A DNA stretch of 12,359 nt from positions 1 through 12,359 of the forward strand of contig CAKQDQ010000072.1 of assembly GCA_934229335.1 (NCBI GenBank). Reading direction: 5' to 3'. Under the pieces are notes generated by a model that worked only from the letters and a program-made list of their open reading frames with translations, was not told the origin of the DNA and did not search any database. The position numbers and the translations under genes are program-made. How positions within the stretch are numbered: the first letter of the stretch is position 1; every line of letters starts with the position of its first letter. This DNA comes from an uncultured Prevotella sp. Its GTDB lineage: Bacteria; Bacteroidota; Bacteroidia; Bacteroidales; Bacteroidaceae. Shown in pieces: positions 1 to 8,774 of the stretch.

Positions 1-1
1 G

Positions 2-3000
2 CTTGAGGAACGCAATACGCTCGGACAACTGTCGCCAGACTCGGTAGACGCGGCAGATAAGCGATTGGAAGAAAGGGCGAAAGGGTGGAGAGAGACCGAC
101 GGAGTGATGGCAACACTGTACCAGACGCTGATGCAGCGTTGGCAGAACGCACCGAAGGTAGACTCGCTTGTGGCGTCAAAAGACGTGGCGTCATACCTGA
201 AGCCTAACGGAGCAATGGCGTATAAGCCACTCGTGCAAGAAGGAGTAGACAGTCGTTACTTCGACAACACATTGTTAGCAGCCATAGCCTGCCACACCAA
301 CCAGTGGCGTGCGCTTCATGAATACTACGTATCGAAAGGCGATAGAACCGCTGCTTGTCTTGCAGCGGCAATGTGGCTGGAGAGAGAAGGCACCCGACAG
401 TTGGCTGATTCGTTGATAAACATATACCAAGACCTGCCAGAGTGTGGAGCTTTGGCAGTACGTAAGTTCGACTATCTGCCACCAGACAGCGCACAGATGC
501 GCATAGAATGGATAGACGAAGCATTGCGACGCTGGCCAAAGTGGAAGGAGAATGACAGACTGCGCAATAACCGTTTGAGACTGACACAGCCACAAATAAA
601 CGCTGTGATGGACAATGGAATGGTGACGACAGATACAGACGTAATGCTGCATCTGCGTGACCTGCGTAACATAAAGGACGTCAATGTGACGCTGAGGCGT
701 GTAAACAAGAAGGCTAAGGGCGGTTACGACATGGAGCGTAAGTACAGCAAGGCGATAACGCTGGCTACGGACTATGACGTGACAGACGACTCCTTAAACC
801 TCGGCAGACTGCCACTCGGATGTTGGCAGTGTATCATTCGTGATACGGAGGGCAAGATAAAGTCAGAGCAGATTTCGTTAGTCGTTTCAGACCTTCAGGT
901 TCTTGGCATTATGCTACCGAAAGATAAGGTGCGCCTTGTGGCGGTAAACGCTATAACAGGTAAACCCGTTCCAGGAGCCGTACTGCACATCAGGGATGCC
1001 AATGACGACAATAAATGGCAGGAGGTAAAAACCGATGCCAACGGTGAATACGTGCGAGAGTCGCAAAAAATGTGGTTCTCATTGTATGCAACGAATGGCG
1101 ATGACACAGCAATGTTACCGTTAGACTGGTACGGACGCTATAACAAACGTAGGCCAGAAGGGGCGCGTACGTGTTACGAAGTCTATACGGACAGAGCCAT
1201 ATATCGCCCTGGTAATACAGTGAAGGCGACACTTGCAGCGTTTACTGTCGATGACAATAAAGAAGTAAAGGCGAAGGAGAACGACTCTATAGAGTTCGTT
1301 TTGCGCAATGCAGAGTATAAAGTAGTAGAACGAAAGAAAGTCGTTACAGACCATTACGGAGCAGCATCAGCAGAGTTCGCATTGCCAACGGAGGCAAAGA
1401 ACGGACGCTGGAGCGTAGAGGTGGATACTGATGCCACAAAGTATAGCAGTCACCGCACAACCATTATGGTAGAAAACTACCGCCGACCGCAGTTTGAGGT
1501 GACGTTAGAAAAGCCCGAAACAGCGTATAAGGCAGGCGACACACTGACGGTAAAGGGAACGGTACGCACATACAGTGGAATGCCTGTTGCTGACGCAAAG
1601 GTAACGTATAGCGTAAACAGACGCATGAAGTGGTGGCGCATAAGCGTAGATAACAGTGACGGAGAACTGCTGAAAGATACGCTGACAACGGCAGCCGACG
1701 GCACGTTTACCGTGCGTATGCCGATGCTGTTGCCTGATAAGGCAAACAAGGAAGTACCGTATTTCTATGACATAACAGCTACTGTCGATGTAACAAACGC
1801 TGCTGGCGAGAGCCATAGCGCAGAACTGACGATGCCTGTTAGCAACAGGAAGGCGTACCTTGACTGCCAGATGGCGGACAAGATACTTGCCGACTCTGCC
1901 ATAACAGTAACGGTGTCGCGTCGCAACATTGCCGGAACGCCGATAGAAGGAAAGGTAGAGATGTTGCTCGATGGCGTAAAGCAGACTGACGCGGAGGCAA
2001 ATATGCCATACGTTCTTGCTCCGAATATAACGTCAGGAGAACACACTCTGATCTCAATATGTGAGGGAGACACCGTGAAGAACACCTTTGTGGCGTTCAG
2101 AAGAAGTGATGTACACCCCATGAAATACACTCATAAATGGGTGTATCAGTCTGCTATGCAGTTCCCTGAGAATGGCGATAGTGTGTGGGTACAGATAGGA
2201 ACGTCAGACAAAGACGTCAATGCCTATTACTCAGTTATAGCCAACGATAGCGTGATAGCGCAGGGAGTGACACTCTTAAACAATGAGAACATTACACGTA
2301 CATTATCTTATAAGCCAGAGTATGGAGACGGAATAAGCATCTCTTTGGCGTGGGTAAAAGACGGAGTAATGTACGATGACGTGATAAAGATAAAGCGTCC
2401 GCTGCCTTCAAACACACTAAAGATGCAGTGGGTGACCTTCCGTGACCGTCTCGTTCCAGGGCAAAAGGAGCAGTGGACAGTTAATGTCACCACGCCAGAC
2501 GGTATGCCAGCGAGGGCGAGAGTGATGGCAGTACTCTACGACCATGCCCTCGACCAGTTGAGAAAGCATAACTGGGAGATGCCAGATATACGCTATGTCT
2601 ATACCCCTTACGCTGCATGGCGCATGAGAACACAGGGAGGTCTGAGTGCATGGACGGAGCAAGACATACGCTATGCCACCGTGAAAGGTCTTGACTTTAC
2701 CGACTTTATCTTTGGAAATGCATACTATCGATACGATGTAATTGACGCACGTGGAGAGGTATTTAGGGTTATGGATTCAGTGAGCGAGGCTGCTCCACGC
2801 ACCAGAAAGTATAAGGGGAGCCGTGTAGGTAGTGCCCAAATGGTGGCAACAGAACTTTCTTCTCTACAGGAAAATGCCGTTACACCAATGGCTATGGCGT
2901 TAGAAGGAAGAACAGCTGGACTCGGTTCACAAGATGAAAATGGCGAAGAAGTGGAGCAGAACGTACCAGTTCGTAGTGACTTCGCTGACACTGCGATGTT

Positions 3001-4951
3001 CCTGCCTGCCGTGATGACCGACGAGAAAGGCAACGCTACCATGTCGTTCACACTGCCAGAGAGCGTCACTACATGGCGATTTATGGCGTTGGCACATGAC
3101 GAAGCGATGCGTAACGCAACGCTAACGGCAGAGGCTGTGGCACAGAAAGAACTCATGGTGCAGCCTAATATGCCACGCTTCTTGCGCTCTGGCGACAACG
3201 CTACGGTGCAGGCTACGGTGGCAAACCTGTCTGATAAGGCTGCGGACGTGAAGACTACGTTAACCATTCTCGATGCTGCCACGGAGAAAAAACTGCTGAC
3301 CTCTGTGCAGAAGGTGAGGGTAGCGGCAGGTGAATCGGTAGCGGTGACATTCCCCATTGACGCAAAGAGGTTGACGGAAGGAACGTATATCTGTCGCATA
3401 ACGGCACAAAGCGCAGGGCATACAGATGGCGAACAGCATTACCTTAATGTGCTTTCAGACGAAGAAGAGGTAACGAAGACCGTGGCATACTCATTCCTTG
3501 AGCCTACAGACACGCTACTTCAGTTTGCTGATATGATGCCAAAGGAAGTGCAGAAGGCACACCTAAAGGTTGACTATGTAGACAATCCTGCGTGGCTGAT
3601 GATAGAGACCCTGCTGAAGATGGTAAAGGGTTGCAGCAAGAACGCCGTGTCATTGTCTAACGCTATCTATGCAACGAGAGTGGCGCAGAGCATGAAGTGG
3701 TCGGAAGAGACTACAGATACCCTTGTCAGTCAGTTGAAGAAATTGCAGAACAAGGACGGTTCTTTCTCTTGGTGGGAAGGCATGAGTGGCAGCACCTATA
3801 TGACTTCGGCTGTGATAAAGACCCTCGTCCGCCTGAACTGGCTATGCGGTAAGCAGCAGGATACACAGCCATTGCTCGACAAGGCGTTTGCTTTCATGCA
3901 ACGAGAGATGGACAACGACGTGGCAAAGATGAAGGAACGTAGTCCGAAGGTGACGCCATGGATAGGCGATAACCACCTGTCTTGGCTCTATTCGCTTGCT
4001 CTTGACGGAAGAAAGGGTGGGGCGTCAGCCGACTATCTCATTAAGTATCTGGAGCAAAACACGAAGAATGAAGATATGGCAACGAAGGCTGTAGCCGCCA
4101 TTGTGCTAAATGCTAACGGTAAGAAAACTGCCGCACGCACATTTGTTGAGGCTATAAAGCAGCACACAGTGTACAGGAAAGATGTGGGACGATACTTCGA
4201 TTCATATCGTGCCGCATACTCATGGTGTGACTATCGCATACCGACACAGACGTTGGCGATAGAGGCTCTGCGCATGATAACACCGCAAGACAAGAAGACT
4301 ATCAGCGAGATGCAACGCTGGTTGCTGTCAAGTAAACGCACGCAGGAGTGGGACAATGACTACAATACGGTAAATGCAGTACATGCATTCTTCGGTGGTG
4401 ATATGTCAGTATTGACCCCAGACAAAGGCAGTGTGATGCTTGCCGACAAGCAGGTGACACGCAAGGACGCCACGGTAAAGGTAAGGAAGCAGACAGACTG
4501 TGAATCATGGGCAGCCGCTTACATTACGTTCAAGCAGAAGACAAGTAATGTTGAGGCTGCGACAACGGGGCTGTCGGTAAGGCGTGAGGTGCTTGTCAAT
4601 GGTGTGCCTGTAAACGAAAATACTGTAAGTGTGGGCGACCGTGTGCAGGTTCGCCTAACGATTACAGCCGACCGTGACTATGATTTCGTTACGGTAGAGG
4701 ACAACCGTGCGGCGTGTTTAGAACCAGTGGCAACGCTATCTGGTTATCGTTACGGCTATTATCAAGAGGTTAAGGATACGAAGACGTTGCTTCACTTCGA
4801 CAAAATGGCGAAAGGCACACACACGGTGCAGATGGATTACTATGTAGACCGTAAGGGAAACTATCTCGCTGGCACAGCAACGGTAGCCTGTGCTTACGCT
4901 AATGAGTTCCGAGGAACGACGACAGCGTACAGCGTGAGCGTAAAGAAATGA
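2..4951 (+). CDS. Alpha-2-macroglobulin family protein, 5'-truncated by window edge
   Basis: The reading frame is open from base 2, so this gene begins upstream; 1649 residues are visible and the TTG at 65 is not a credible start. Family members are large periplasmic or surface-anchored proteins built from macroglobulin (MG) beta-sandwiches, thought to trap or inhibit proteases. Visible in order: MG-type domains, including a stretch with YTDRAIYRPG (1184-1213) and one starting NYRRPQFEV (1475-1501); the conserved A2M core beginning RSDF and running through TLPESVTTWRFMALA (about 2972-3090); an alpha-helical thioester-type domain with KDGSFSWWEG (about 3755-3785); and a C-terminal beta domain with the VTVEDNRAACLEPV and EFRGTT signatures (about 4680-4950). 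The thioester position reads GCSKN (3629-3643): the Cys is kept but the Glu-Gln of CxEQ is lost, so it probably cannot form a thioester, like the thioester-less YfaS/MagD class. The signal peptide or lipobox cannot be judged because the N-terminus is missing. The DUF1573 gene follows after 18 bases. Confidence 0.92.
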   Translation, partial: LEERNTLGQLSPDSVDAADKRLEERAKGWRETDGVMATLYQTLMQRWQNAPKVDSLVASKDVASYLKPNGAMAYKPLVQEGVDSRYFDNTLLAAIACHTNQWRALHEYYVSKGDRTAACLAAAMWLEREGTRQLADSLINIYQDLPECGALAVRKFDYLPPDSAQMRIEWIDEALRRWPKWKENDRLRNNRLRLTQPQINAVMDNGMVTTDTDVMLHLRDLRNIKDVNVTLRRVNKKAKGGYDMERKYSKAITLATDYDVTDDSLNLGRLPLGCWQCIIRDTEGKIKSEQISLVVSDLQVLGIMLPKDKVRLVAVNAITGKPVPGAVLHIRDANDDNKWQEVKTDANGEYVRESQKMWFSLYATNGDDTAMLPLDWYGRYNKRRPEGARTCYEVYTDRAIYRPGNTVKATLAAFTVDDNKEVKAKENDSIEFVLRNAEYKVVERKKVVTDHYGAASAEFALPTEAKNGRWSVEVDTDATKYSSHRTTIMVENYRRPQFEVTLEKPETAYKAGDTLTVKGTVRTYSGMPVADAKVTYSVNRRMKWWRISVDNSDGELLKDTLTTAADGTFTVRMPMLLPDKANKEVPYFYDITATVDVTNAAGESHSAELTMPVSNRKAYLDCQMADKILADSAITVTVSRRNIAGTPIEGKVEMLLDGVKQTDAEANMPYVLAPNITSGEHTLISICEGDTVKNTFVAFRRSDVHPMKYTHKWVYQSAMQFPENGDSVWVQIGTSDKDVNAYYSVIANDSVIAQGVTLLNNENITRTLSYKPEYGDGISISLAWVKDGVMYDDVIKIKRPLPSNTLKMQWVTFRDRLVPGQKEQWTVNVTTPDGMPARARVMAVLYDHALDQLRKHNWEMPDIRYVYTPYAAWRMRTQGGLSAWTEQDIRYATVKGLDFTDFIFGNAYYRYDVIDARGEVFRVMDSVSEAAPRTRKYKGSRVGSAQMVATELSSLQENAVTPMAMALEGRTAGLGSQDENGEEVEQNVPVRSDFADTAMFLPAVMTDEKGNATMSFTLPESVTTWRFMALAHDEAMRNATLTAEAVAQKELMVQPNMPRFLRSGDNATVQATVANLSDKAADVKTTLTILDAATEKKLLTSVQKVRVAAGESVAVTFPIDAKRLTEGTYICRITAQSAGHTDGEQHYLNVLSDEEEVTKTVAYSFLEPTDTLLQFADMMPKEVQKAHLKVDYVDNPAWLMIETLLKMVKGCSKNAVSLSNAIYATRVAQSMKWSEETTDTLVSQLKKLQNKDGSFSWWEGMSGSTYMTSAVIKTLVRLNWLCGKQQDTQPLLDKAFAFMQREMDNDVAKMKERSPKVTPWIGDNHLSWLYSLALDGRKGGASADYLIKYLEQNTKNEDMATKAVAAIVLNANGKKTAARTFVEAIKQHTVYRKDVGRYFDSYRAAYSWCDYRIPTQTLAIEALRMITPQDKKTISEMQRWLLSSKRTQEWDNDYNTVNAVHAFFGGDMSVLTPDKGSVMLADKQVTRKDATVKVRKQTDCESWAAAYITFKQKTSNVEAATTGLSVRREVLVNGVPVNENTVSVGDRVQVRLTITADRDYDFVTVEDNRAACLEPVATLSGYRYGYYQEVKDTKTLLHFDKMAKGTHTVQMDYYVDRKGNYLAGTATVACAYANEFRGTTTAYSVSVKK

Positions 4952-4969
4952 TAAAGAAAAGATGTAAGT

Positions 4970-6031
4970 ATGAGAAAGAAAAATATATTAGCGGCTTTGC
5001 TGTGTGGCGTTTTCGCTACGGCATCGGCACAGAGTCTGAAGCCCGTATTCAAGAATGTGGACTGCGGACAGATGATGTTTCGTAACGCTACTACTGTGAC
5101 CGTAGAGCTAAGAAATACCAGTGCTCTGCCTGTAACGGTGAAAGAGGTAGATACTGGCTGCGGATGTATGGTGGCAGAGTATGACAAAGGCGAGATAATG
5201 CCAGGCGCATCGGCAAAGATAAAACTGCTGTTCGACTGCAAACTGTTGGGATATTTCAACAGAACAGTGCGTGTAACGGACTCTTCTTCTGATGTTCCTG
5301 CTGAGTTTACCGTCAATGGTCAGGTAGTGACAAAGTTGATAAACTATTCTGGTGAGTACCCAAACAAGCTCGGATTGTTGCTTACTGACGTGGATAATAT
5401 AGAGTTTGATGACGTGAACAGCGGTCAACGACTGTCACAAGAGATAAATATTATGAACCCAACGGGGCAAAATATGCGTCCTACAGCGTTACGCTTGCCA
5501 CCGTATCTCTCTGTGACAATGTACCCAGAGGTGCTCGGACCTAAGCAAAAGGGACTGATGACGGTTACGTTAAAGTCACGAGAGTTGCGCGACTACGGTT
5601 TGAATCAAACGACATTCTATCTTGGTTGCAAACCGTCTGACCCTGTAACGCCAGAGAAAGAGATAACGGTGTCTGCCGTGTTGCTGCCACCAGCAGTAGC
5701 GAAAAACTCGCCACAGAGACAGAATGCACCAGTACTCACTATGTCAGCAGAAGAACTTGACATGACGGCATTGGCTAAAAAATCGAAGGTAAAGGGTGAG
5801 ATAGTAATATCAAACACAGGAAAATCTACGTTAGAGATAAGGAAAATGCAGATGTTCACTACTGGTTTGGAGGTGAAACTCGGCAAAGCGGTGCTGCAAC
5901 CAGGCGAGAGTACGAAACTGAAAGTGACGGCAAGAGCCAAGGAAATGAAAAAGGTGAAACGCCGTCCGCGTATCCTTATGATAACAAACGACCCTGACAA
6001 GCAGAAGGTCGTAATATATATCAAAAAGTAA
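4970..6031 (+). CDS. Exported DUF1573 domain protein with three Ig-like modules
   Basis: This 353-residue protein begins with a clear signal peptide (MRKKN, then a hydrophobic stretch, cleavage probably after ATASA at residue 20), so it is predicted to be periplasmic or outer-membrane associated. Residues about 26-120 match the DUF1573 pattern: a DCG near the start, LRNTSALPVTV, then TGCGCMVAEY and a PG turn before the next strand. The CGC at 64-66 is typical of the family. Residues about 140-240 and 255-352 look like two further beta-sandwich modules; the last has ISNTGKSTLEI and LQPGEST, again DUF1573-like. The family is common in Bacteroidota and has no established biochemical role; it resembles ASPM/SPD-2/Hydin-type adhesion or scaffold domains. 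It lies 18 bases after the macroglobulin and 21 before meaB, so it is probably cotranscribed with both. A joint envelope role with the macroglobulin is inferred only from adjacency. Confidence 0.86.
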   Translation: MRKKNILAALLCGVFATASAQSLKPVFKNVDCGQMMFRNATTVTVELRNTSALPVTVKEVDTGCGCMVAEYDKGEIMPGASAKIKLLFDCKLLGYFNRTVRVTDSSSDVPAEFTVNGQVVTKLINYSGEYPNKLGLLLTDVDNIEFDDVNSGQRLSQEINIMNPTGQNMRPTALRLPPYLSVTMYPEVLGPKQKGLMTVTLKSRELRDYGLNQTTFYLGCKPSDPVTPEKEITVSAVLLPPAVAKNSPQRQNAPVLTMSAEELDMTALAKKSKVKGEIVISNTGKSTLEIRKMQMFTTGLEVKLGKAVLQPGESTKLKVTARAKEMKKVKRRPRILMITNDPDKQKVVIYIKK

Positions 6032-6052
6032 AAACAATAAACAAGCGTTACT

Positions 6053-7150
6053 ATGGAGCACCCAGAAAACAGCAAAGAGTATAAGGGCTTGACAGTAAAT
6101 GATGGTGTTGCCCAACCGTCAATAGTCAATCCGTACCTTAACCGTAAGCGATATGCACGTCGACAGTATACTGTTGACGAGATGGTAGACGGCATATTGA
6201 AGGGCAATGTCACCATGCTCTCACAGGCAGTAACGCTTGTTGAGAGCGTTATACCAGAGCATCAGCAGAAGGCTCAGGAAGTGATTGAGAAGTGTTTGCC
6301 TTACAGTGGTAAGTCGGTTCGTATTGGTATCAGTGGCGTTCCTGGCGCAGGAAAGTCTACATCAATAGATGAATTTGGGCTGCATGTGCTCAACCGCTGT
6401 GGCGGAAAGCTTGCTGTCTTGGCGATAGACCCGTCTTCTGAACGCTCAAAAGGCTCCATATTGGGCGACAAAACACGCATGGAGAAACTGGCGGTACACC
6501 CAGATACATTCATTCGCCCCAGTCCATCAGCGGGTAGTTTGGGCGGTGTAGCACGCAAAACACGTGAGACTGTCATTCTGTGTGAGGCTGCTGGATTCGA
6601 CAAAATCTTCATAGAAACAGTGGGAGTGGGGCAGAGTGAGACCGCGTGTCACTCCATGGTAGACTTCTTTTTGCTAATACAAGTGGCGGGAACTGGCGAC
6701 GAATTGCAAGGCATTAAGCGTGGTATCATGGAGATATCAGATGGTATCGTCATTAATAAGTGTGACGGTGACAACGTGAAACGCTGTGAGATGGCAGCGC
6801 AAAACTTCCGCAATGCCCTTCATTTCTTTCCCATGCCAGAGAGCGGTTGGGACCGAAAAGTGCTGACATATTCAGGCTTTTACGGTTACGGTATTAAGGA
6901 AGTGTGGGACATGATCTTTGAATACGTGGACTTTGTGAAGCAGAATGGCTACTTCGACTACCGCAGAAGGCAGCAGAATAAGTACTGGATGTATGAGACG
7001 ATAGATAACATTCTGCGTGGAAACTTCTACAATAACCCGACCATTAAGGACGCTCTCAAGGTGATGGAGCAGAACGTTCAGCAGGGAGAGAAGACCAGTT
7101 TTATGGCTGCTCACGACCTGATTGAGATGTATCGCAAACTCGGTGAGTAG
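6053..7150 (+). CDS. meaB: Methylmalonyl-CoA mutase-associated GTPase MeaB (ArgK family)
   Basis: MeaB is a cytosolic G3E-type GTPase that loads and protects the adenosylcobalamin cofactor of methylmalonyl-CoA mutase, the enzyme interconverting succinyl-CoA and methylmalonyl-CoA on the route to propionate. In this 365-residue protein the P-loop GVPGAGKST lies at 95-103, IDPSS at 125-129, the family signature RPSPSAGSLGGVAR at 155-168, ETVGVGQSE at 188-196 and the guanine-specificity motif NKCD at 235-238 (NKxD). The C-terminal helical part fits the dimerisation arm of known MeaB proteins. It is somewhat longer than E. coli ArgK (about 330), mainly through an N-terminal extension of about 20-30 residues. 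The ATG at 6053 follows the DUF1573 stop by 21 bases, in an A-rich leader without a Shine-Dalgarno sequence. The mutase genes are not in the window, so the partner must be encoded elsewhere. Older annotations as a lysine/arginine/ornithine transport kinase are misnomers. Confidence 0.96.
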   Translation: MEHPENSKEYKGLTVNDGVAQPSIVNPYLNRKRYARRQYTVDEMVDGILKGNVTMLSQAVTLVESVIPEHQQKAQEVIEKCLPYSGKSVRIGISGVPGAGKSTSIDEFGLHVLNRCGGKLAVLAIDPSSERSKGSILGDKTRMEKLAVHPDTFIRPSPSAGSLGGVARKTRETVILCEAAGFDKIFIETVGVGQSETACHSMVDFFLLIQVAGTGDELQGIKRGIMEISDGIVINKCDGDNVKRCEMAAQNFRNALHFFPMPESGWDRKVLTYSGFYGYGIKEVWDMIFEYVDFVKQNGYFDYRRRQQNKYWMYETIDNILRGNFYNNPTIKDALKVMEQNVQQGEKTSFMAAHDLIEMYRKLGE

Positions 7151-7183
7151 TTACAAGACCACCAAACGATCAAACAACCGACT

Positions 7184-8062
7184 ATGATTATCGAGATAGA
7201 CCAAGGCTCCGGCTTCTGTTTCGGAGTGACAACAGCGATAGAAAAGGCAGAGGAAACGCTGAAAGAAGGTAGAGAACTCAGTTGCTTAGGAGACATAGTA
7301 CACAACGGAATGGAGTGTGAGCGACTGCGAACAATGGGACTTAATACTATAGGTCACGATGAGTTTGCCACACTTCATGATGCCACCGTGCTGCTAAGAG
7401 CGCATGGTGAGCCGCCAGAGACATACGAAGTGGCACGCAAAAACCGCATAAGCATCATCGATGCTACCTGTCCTGTGGTGTTAGCACTACAGAAACGCAT
7501 AAAGAGAAAGTATGAAACGATGGACAAAACGAAGGGAACCATCGTCATATTCGGTAAGAACGGTCATGCGGAAGTGCTTGGACTCGTGGGTCAGACGGAA
7601 GGAAACGCCATAGTATTAGAGCACGCTGAAGACGCAGCAAAACTGGACTTTACACGCGATATATACCTCTATTCGCAGACAACAAAGTCGCTTGAGGAGT
7701 TTAACAGAATCATACAGTACTGCAAGGAGCACATAGTGCCAGGCGCAACGTTTGAGTCTTTCGACACGATATGTCGCCAAGTAGCGAACCGTTTGCCCAA
7801 CATCTGCAAGTTTGCCACACGCCATGACATGATACTCTTTGTGTGCGGACGCAAGAGCAGCAACGGAAAGATACTGCATGATGCCTGCTTTGAGCATAAT
7901 GCAAACACCCATTTGATAGAAGGACCAGAAGAGATACAGCCACAATGGTTGCAAAATATAAACAGTATAGGTATCTGCGGAGCCACCAGTACGCCCAAAT
8001 GGCTGATGGAAGAGTGCCGCAGAAAGATAACGGAACTGTTAGAAAAAGAGAACGAGAAATAA
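7184..8062 (+). CDS. ispH: 4-hydroxy-3-methylbut-2-enyl diphosphate reductase (IspH/LytB)
   Basis: IspH catalyses the last step of the MEP isoprenoid pathway, reducing HMBPP to isopentenyl and dimethylallyl diphosphate with a [4Fe-4S] cluster in the cytosol. The 292-residue protein has the three cluster cysteines at 12 (GFCFGV), 96 (DATCPVV) and 197 ([10 protein letters not shown]), the same numbering as I recall for the E. coli enzyme. Substrate-binding positions are also present: VHN with His40, RAHGEPP with His74, GHAEV with His128 and Glu130, SQTT around 164-167, and KSSN at 224-227. All catalytic residues look intact, so a working enzyme is expected. The ATG at 7184 places the FCFGV motif at the usual distance from the N-terminus, which supports this start. 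The gene is 33 bases after meaB, the widest gap in the run, with no promoter motif seen there, and 4 bases before cmk. Proximity of ispH and cmk is common in bacteria. Confidence 0.97.
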   Translation: MIIEIDQGSGFCFGVTTAIEKAEETLKEGRELSCLGDIVHNGMECERLRTMGLNTIGHDEFATLHDATVLLRAHGEPPETYEVARKNRISIIDATCPVVLALQKRIKRKYETMDKTKGTIVIFGKNGHAEVLGLVGQTEGNAIVLEHAEDAAKLDFTRDIYLYSQTTKSLEEFNRIIQYCKEHIVPGATFESFDTICRQVANRLPNICKFATRHDMILFVCGRKSSNGKILHDACFEHNANTHLIEGPEEIQPQWLQNINSIGICGATSTPKWLMEECRRKITELLEKENEK

Positions 8063-8066
8063 ACTT

Positions 8067-8759
8067 ATGAAGAAGATTACGATAGCAATAGACGGCCACT
8101 CATCATGTGGCAAGAGCACAATGGCAAAGGAACTTGCCAAGAAAGTAGGGTATATATATGTAGATACAGGTGCGATGTACAGAGCCGTTACGCTCTATGC
8201 CATGCGTAATAACCTCCTCGATGCAGCAGGAAATGTACTTACTGACGCTCTGAAAGACGCTATGCCACAGATAAAAGTATCGTTCCGTCTCAATGAAGAG
8301 ACAGGAAGGCCAGACACATACCTTAACGATGAGCGTGTAGAAGACATCATACGCTCCATTGAAGTGTCAAACAACGTAAGCAAGGTTGCAGCCATTCCGT
8401 TCGTCAGAGAGGCTATGGTAGAGCAGCAGAGAGCCATGGGCAATGAGAAAGGAATAGTCATGGACGGCAGAGACATAGGCACAACGGTGTTCCCCGACGC
8501 AGAGTTGAAGATATTTGTTACCGCTTCCGCGGAGGTAAGAGCACAGCGCCGCTATGATGAACTGAAGGCAAAAGGAATGTCGGCAGACTATGAAGACATA
8601 CTAAAAAACGTGCAAGAGCGTGACTACATAGACTCACACCGCGAGGTATCACCACTCCGCAAGGCTGACGACGCATTGTATCTCGATAACAGCAACATGA
8701 CGATAGCCGAGCAAAACGAGTGGATAATGGATAAATTCAATAAGGCATCAGAGGCATAA
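8067..8759 (+). CDS. cmk: Cytidylate kinase (CMP/dCMP kinase)
   Basis: Cmk phosphorylates CMP and dCMP with ATP, feeding CTP and dCTP synthesis. The 230-residue length is normal. The P-loop GHSSCGKST is at 10-18, a variant of the more usual GPAGAGKST that I associate with Bacteroidota enzymes. DTGAMYR at 33-39 is the nucleoside-binding motif, the CMP-binding insert typical of bacterial long-type Cmk spans about 72-122, DGRDIGT at 133-139 is the signature loop, and [13 protein letters not shown] at about 185-197 provides the lid residues. The start codon is only 4 bases after the ispH stop and 15 bases separate its stop from topB, so it is almost certainly cotranscribed and perhaps translationally coupled to ispH. 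No damage is seen. Confidence 0.97.
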   Translation: MKKITIAIDGHSSCGKSTMAKELAKKVGYIYVDTGAMYRAVTLYAMRNNLLDAAGNVLTDALKDAMPQIKVSFRLNEETGRPDTYLNDERVEDIIRSIEVSNNVSKVAAIPFVREAMVEQQRAMGNEKGIVMDGRDIGTTVFPDAELKIFVTASAEVRAQRRYDELKAKGMSADYEDILKNVQERDYIDSHREVSPLRKADDALYLDNSNMTIAEQNEWIMDKFNKASEA

Positions 8760-8774
8760 CTTTTCTGAAACGTA

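Noticed and set aside
65..67. TTG as the start codon of the macroglobulin gene
   Set aside because: The frame is open back to base 2, no signal peptide follows this codon, and the family is normally longer than what is visible, so the gene starts upstream of the window.
2760..2970. A complete TonB-receptor plug domain in the macroglobulin
   Set aside because: Only one short motif resembles a plug; the stretch is too short and no other plug signature is visible, so it is reported only as a motif-level observation.
2725..3399. Minus-strand open frame of 224 codons opposite the macroglobulin core
   Set aside because: It lies wholly antisense to the well-conserved A2M core, its translation resembles no family I know, and it has no promoter; it is a shadow of the coding strand.
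5617..6216. Minus-strand open frame of 199 codons across the DUF1573-meaB junction
   Set aside because: It overlaps two confident + strand genes and its hydrophobic look comes from the reverse complement of lysine- and glutamate-rich codons; no motif or promoter supports it.
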